Assembly (NCBI GenBank): GCA_032622095.1
Contig: CP136065.1
Span: 118,213,195 to 118,277,194, forward strand
Reading direction: 5' to 3'
DNA from: Siphonodentalium dalli
Lineage: Eukaryota; Mollusca; Scaphopoda; Gadilida; Siphonodentaliidae
Length of the DNA: 64,000 bases
The notes under the pieces are model-generated. The model did no database searches, had not been told where the DNA came from, and saw nothing but the letters and a program-made list of their open reading frames with translations. Of this stretch, positions 59,122 through 64,000 are shown piece by piece. The translations under genes and the position numbers were made by a program. Positions within the stretch are counted from its first letter, which is position 1. The number at the start of each line of letters is the position of its first letter.

Positions 59122-60649
59122 ACTACAGTATTTTTCAACGCCCAAATCTCGGAATGTATTAGTACTAGAAAACTCAAGTTTGGTAAGTATGTTGGGGTAA
59201 ATGAGTTCTATGCCTTTGGCTCATAACGGATATTGTCCGCATTTACCCCGTAGAGTTATCTCCCTTTATATGAAAAAATGTCATTTTATTATCTCGGAAA
59301 TTATAAGGAGCAGAGCATCGAAAATTGGACTGTATACACATCTCGATATGCCCTACTGCCCACGGGCATCAGAACTTGTGTCCGCGCTTTCCATGAGGAG
59401 TTACCGCCCATAGTTGGCAAACCTCTATTTGATTGTACTCTGTTGTCCTCTTGTATCATTCCAGATAACTGCATGTGGTTTTCATAGTCGTGTTGACCGT
59501 TGTCAGTTTAGTCAGAGAAGGAAATTTTGACAGGGTCAGACATATATTTTGACACTGGGGTGGGGGGCAAATTGTTTGCAAAATAAAATTTTGATTGACA
59601 TTCATATATTTAAGTTTATGTATTTCCCGAACGAAAACAAACTCATACCGGAAAGGATTTTTGAAATCCGAGAAGAAATGCAAGAGTTACGGGCCCTCAA
59701 AGTTTGCAATTTGGGCCCATGTGCTTGTCCTCACATCTCCTCCGAAGATATCGAACATAGGATATCATCTGATACGCCAACGTGTGCGGACGGAAGAGAG
59801 CACGCGGTGGGCCAAATTTTGCCAGTGTCTGTTCATTATTGTGGGTCTGGGGAGGGGTGGTCCGTGGGACCAATTTTTAATTCTTCTCGGAATCAGATGA
59901 AACTTGGAATATAACATCTGCAACATCAGCCGATCTAGAAACTGGAAGAATTTCGAAAATCCATCGAAAACTAAAAGAATCGCGGGCCCTCAAACTTTGC
60001 AATTTTGGGCCCATGTGCTTGATAACACATCTCCTCCGAAGATATCGAACATAGGATGTCATCTGATACGAAAATGCGTACGGACTGGAGACGGCACGCG
60101 GTGGGCCAAATTTTGCCAGTGTCGGTTCATTATTGTGGGTCTGGGGAGGGGTGGTCCGTGGTGCCGAATTTTAATTCTTCTCGGAATCAGATGAAACTTG
60201 GAATATAATATCTGCAACATCAGCCGATCTCGAAGCTGAAGACAGATCGTAAATACGTTGGAAAATGGCGGAGATTTTGGTCGTACAAGTTTGAATTTGG
60301 GCCCATATGCTTTCCAATAATCAAAGTGTTATCCGTCTCCAAATCAGATGAAATTTATACTATGCAATCTATGTCAGCCGCAAATCACAAAACTGGAAAC
60401 AACTTTAAAATCCGTTGGAAACTGACGAAGTTACGGGGCCTCAAACTTAGCAGTTTGTGCCAGGGGTTGATGTTTTCCCAATCCCGTCACCCAATTTCGA
60501 GGCAGGGGTGGGGTCACGTCCAAACACTTGAGATCAACCTACACATATTAGGACAACATATAATCACCATACTTCATATTTTCCGTCCATAAACTGCGAT
60601 TCTTTCCACTCATGATTGATCCTATTATTATACTTCCATGGTGTAACCA
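58908..60649 (+). repeat. Full 1,742-bp satellite unit of the second subfamily
   Basis: Same order as the main units but 12 bp longer, entirely from four extra ATT triplets (about 59094-59121). It shares the three diagnostic variants of the preceding unit and has one private change (CCATGAGG for CCCTGAGG near 59392). Confidence 0.95.
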
Positions 60650-60832
60650 AGGAAGTATATTGTTTTTCTACTGCGGCCGTTTTCTGTTTAATTGGAAATA
60701 CTCAGAAACTAATGGGAGGAGGACCGCGAAATCTCTAGCGAATGAAGGCATCTAAGGTCTACTAAAAATAATGGTATCCGGATGTTGGTCCAATATCTTT
60801 TAACAGAGTTATGGCCCTTTTTCGATTATTTT

Positions 60833-60863
<31 letters not shown>

Positions 60864-61490
60864 ACTACAGTATTTTTCAACGCCCAAATCTCGGAATGTA
60901 TTAGTACTAGAAAACTCAAGTTTGGTAAGTATGTTGGGGTAAATGAGTTCTATGCCTTTGGCTCATAACGGATATTGTCCGCATTTACCCCGTAGAGTTA
61001 TCTCCCTTTATATGAAAAAATGTCATTTTATTATCTCGGAAATTATAAGGAGCAGAGCATCGAAAATTGGACTGTATACACATCTCGATATGCCCTACTG
61101 CCCACGGGCATCAGAACTTGTGTCCGCGCTTTCCCTGAGGAGTTACCGCCCATAGTTGGCAAACCTCTATTTGATTGTACTCTGTTGTCCTCTTGTATCA
61201 TTCCAGATAACTGCATGTGGTTTTCATAGTCGTGTTGACCGTTGTCAGTTTAGTCAGAGAAGGAAATTTTGACAGGGTCAGACATATATTTTGACACTGG
61301 GGTGGGGGGCAAATTGTTTGCAAAATAAAATTTTGATTGACATTCATATATTTAAGTTTATGTATTTCCCGAACGAAAACAAACTCATACCGGAAAGGAT
61401 TTTTGAAATCCGAGAAGAAATGCAAGAGTTACGGGCCCTCAAAGTTTGCAATTTGGGCCCATGTGCTTGTCCTCACATCTCCTCCGAAGA
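60650..61490 (+). repeat. Truncated satellite unit of the second subfamily
   Basis: Starts as a normal unit with the expanded (ATT)n and is cut after CTCCTCCGAAGA, at the same base as the partial unit at 54066-54895, where segment C begins again. Confidence 0.93.
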
Positions 61491-62379
61491 TTCAGATTAT
61501 GCTACACGCGAAACGGAGATGACTTTTGGGAAATCCAGAGTCCAAAACGGATCCAAATCGACCTGTCCCAGAAAAGTCGTTCATTTTGTTTTCACTTTTT
61601 GAAAAAGGCTCCAATATTTCAACCAAAACTTTTGGACTTAGAACATTATTTTTTTCTCAGTCAAATGAAAAGAGCTCTTCAAAATAATTCCGCTTATATA
61701 TATAATATATATCCAAAAATTTGTCACTCCCCTCTCTCCTTCCTCCGGCTACCCCATCCTCCGTGGGATGGAACCTACCTCCGATTCGAATACACCCGTC
61801 TTGCCGCGGGCCAGTCTCATTCCTCTACCAGAGAACTGATAGAACGCCCGTCGAATTCCAACAATCATTTCCAGAGTGCTATATTGGTATGAGTTCATAT
61901 CGGAGCCGTTATAAAGCAAATAACTTGGATTTTAATATAAACCCACCTATTCGTAAATTGTGTAGCCCATGGTGTGTGGTAAATTATCATTTTATCGTGT
62001 ATAGTGTGTCATGAGCTATCTGCGTGCGTGCATTTCACTTTTGTATTTTCTTTCGCATCTTCAACGCACTGCATATCATATACAACCAAACAAAATACAA
62101 ACATTACATTAATTTGATCACACAAGACTTCGTTATATGGTGTATATTTCTACTAACGTAATGACGACGTATAGCCAATTATTCCATTTGCGATAACAAC
62201 GATAAACACATAGAAACATGCAAACATCATCAGTTTCGTAAGATCAATTTGTATATTGTTTATATTCTAGTTATTTATCGAATATAAAAAGCATCTTTAC
62301 ATTATCTTTAGTTTGGTATTATTCGTATTTGATGATTAAAATACACCAAAACATGTTAAAAATAAAAAATAAAAAAAGA

Positions 62380-62463
62380 TAATTTGACGGGATTCGAACT
62401 CACGTCGCAATAAAACACAAACTGAATGTTTGACGCTCTCTCCACTCGGCTACGCACTGCGCT
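62380..62463 (-). pseudogene. tRNA-like sequence, module 1 of segment C copy 2
   Basis: Same sequence as 55798-55881 through the A box, B box and T-run, so the duplicated pair is kept in the second segment C. It has the same defects in acceptor stem and anticodon loop. Confidence 0.6.
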
Positions 62464-62650
62464 GTTAATTTATAAGAAAATATATTAGTATTAAATATGT
62501 AGGCATATAACTGTGTATATTTAAACTTTATATCCAAACTGATTGAAATCGAATATAAAAAGCATCTTTACATTATCTTTAGTTTGGTATTATTCGTATT
62601 TGATGATTAAAATACACCAAAACATGTTAAAAATAAAAAATAAAAAAAGA

Positions 62651-62735
62651 TAATTTGACGGGATTCGAACTCACGTCGCAATAAAAACACAAACTGAAGG
62701 TTTGACGCTCTGACCACTCGACTACGCACTGCGCT
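62651..62735 (-). pseudogene. tRNA-like sequence, module 2 of segment C copy 2
   Basis: Same sequence as 56069-56153, including the CCTTCAG loop and the downstream T-run on the minus strand. Confidence 0.6.
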
Positions 62736-63620
62736 ATTAATTTATAAGAAAATATATTAGTATTAAATATATAGGCATATAACTGTGTATATTTAAACTT
62801 TATATCCAAACTGATTGAAATGCGTGACTATATATATATACCCCTTTCCGCTATACGGGGAACAGGAAAATGCACCTATTCTTCCCACCAAATCCAAAAG
62901 GGCTAATTAAAGACCAAGGTAATGCCGTAGCAGGTACATTTGGATATTCTATTCACGCCCCCCCCCCCCCAAATCTTGACCGCTATACTTCAAATTCAAA
63001 CATCGAGATTTTTTTTTTGACGACTACATCTGATAGCTAGTGTTCACGCGCATCTAGAGCGCAATTTTCTAATTTTCAGATGGAACGGAACGGTTTACTC
63101 GTGACAACGCTATATATCATAAATATGTATACTTCTGTAGTCTATCACTAGCCGATTTTTAGCCCCAAATCCAAACGGGCCGATGTAGGAGCGAGTTTAA
63201 TGCGGTGGTACATAAGCCGGTATACTGTAGGTATGACTCTAAAATTTGACCTCTCTAATATAAACGCAACCTGCTCAAGGGAGTGTTTGTGTCGGGTGGG
63301 TTCAGATTTGGAAAATTCCACCGAAGATCAAATGGGCAAAATTACTCCGAAAATCATATATTGAGATAAAAACTTTTCGATGAGTGGATGTGATAAGTAG
63401 TATATAAACGCAAGATTAGTACACTTTTTAATGATTTATATTGAACGGTTTAACCCTGGTAGCGTATAACGTTGTGACGGGTGATATATATTACTCAAAT
63501 TCAAACCCTCTCTTCATGACGCAAATTCAAACGGACTTAGCAAGAAGCAAGGCAAATGCATGAATATGCTCACCGATATACTATATAGGTATGTCCGCTC
63601 TACTGTAAAAGTAACATATT

Positions 63621-63880
63621 GTCACGATTTGACCTGTCCAAAACACTCCCCGGACAAAAGTTTTCCTAGGTATAAAATTTCGTCGAAATCCGATCGTTTT
63701 ACTCGATTTGACCTTGAACTTACCATTTCGAATGTCAATGTCAGGTCGGGGTCACGACTTGACCCGCCCAAAAGACTCCCCGGACAAAAGTACCCCTAGG
63801 TATCAAATTTCGTGGAAATCCGCATGTTTTACCCGATTTGACCTTCGATTGACCATTTTGAAGGCCAAGGTCAGGTCGGG
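63621..63880 (+). repeat. Two tandem 130-bp repeats, segment C copy 2
   Basis: Units 63621-63750 and 63751-63880, equivalent to 57041-57300, followed by (GGGAT)n and by ACCATGGAAGTATA (63903-63916). Confidence 0.9.
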
Positions 63881-63942
63881 ATGGGATGGGATGGGATGGA
63901 ATACCATGGAAGTATATCTGATTCCATGGAATCTGACCTCTA

Positions 63943-63943
<1 letters not shown>

Positions 63944-63975
<32 letters not shown>
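63944..63975. repeat. (ATT)n microsatellite at the end of segment C copy 2
   Basis: About ten ATT triplets, after which the sequence reads GTACATATGTAACTCGTTCA instead of the satellite's ATACTACAGTATTTTTC. This is the third kind of sequence seen joined to this tract in the window. Confidence 0.95.
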
Positions 63976-64000
63976 GTACATATGTAACTCGTTCAGGGAC

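Larger units (their letters stand above)
62279..62820. repeat. Tandem 271-bp tRNA-like modules, segment C copy 2
   Basis: CGAATATAAAAAGCATCTTT begins at 62279 and 62550. Equivalent to 55697-56238. Confidence 0.92.
61491..63943 (+). repeat. Segment C, copy 2
   Basis: Repeats 54896-57361 at an offset of 6,596 falling to about 6,580 bp, with few substitutions. It has a 14-bp loss in the TATATATA stretch near 61713 and small C-run and T-run length changes. With the preceding satellite units it completes a 6.6-kb higher-order repeat. After its (ATT)n tract the sequence does not return to the satellite. Confidence 0.92.

Noticed and set aside
24936-61602. Open frames of 61-121 codons repeated in every 1,730-bp unit
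   Set aside because: They overlap each other in several frames and both strands, and no protein family is recognisable. Their conservation only reflects the near-identity of the units.

Overview
The window looks like repeat-dense, gene-poor nuclear DNA of an animal, most likely a marine invertebrate and possibly a mollusc. The evidence is the remains of three non-LTR retrotransposons (LINEs), short non-autonomous DNA transposons with terminal inverted repeats (TIRs), a tRNA-like Pol III cassette and two large satellite systems. There is no bacterial-type gene packing. The mollusc guess rests only on the general character of the repeats (for example a GAGTTATCTCCCTTT motif that I associate with molluscan repeats) and is weak. 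I see no intact host protein-coding gene, no rRNA gene and no convincing functional tRNA.

Region 1 (1-14360) is a GC-rich satellite of diverged ~140-bp monomers (family A). The monomers carry G-runs on the + strand. Part of the block forms a 2.63-kb higher-order repeat present twice (1-2636 and 2637-~5150). From 5.5 kb the A blocks alternate with an AT-richer spacer (family B). Three elements are nested in this landscape: a 477-bp TTAA-flanked MITE (5859-6335), a 5'-truncated LINE (6594-7702) and a 780-bp TIR element (11846-12625). Uninterrupted paralogous copies of B give exact breakpoints for the first two.

Region 2 (14361-24654) is ordinary AT-rich repeat wreckage. It holds ancient B copies, two more LINE 3' ends, a long (AT)n tract, a second inverted copy of the MITE (19359-19872) and several short dispersed repeats. 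Much of 20-24.6 kb is unclassified.

Region 3 (24655-63950) is a second satellite system. Seventeen full 1,730-bp units and one partial unit run head to tail and are almost identical (about seven differences noticed over 30 kb). Each junction is an imperfect 31-bp palindrome, so every unit is bounded by inverted termini (ACCAAGGAAGTATA and TATACTTCCATGGT). The array breaks at 54895 into a 2.47-kb segment C, resumes at an (ATT)n tract as a slightly different 1,742-bp subfamily, and then repeats the same break into a second copy of C, making a 6.6-kb higher-order repeat. Segment C holds a duplicated tRNA-like module with A box, B box and T-run terminator, two 130-bp repeats, and an inverted copy of the unit terminus. 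No genes cooperate here in a pathway; the organisation reflects transposition, nested insertion and tandem amplification. The best candidate for something undescribed is the modular TIR-bounded satellite with (ATT)n switch points and Pol III-like cassettes.
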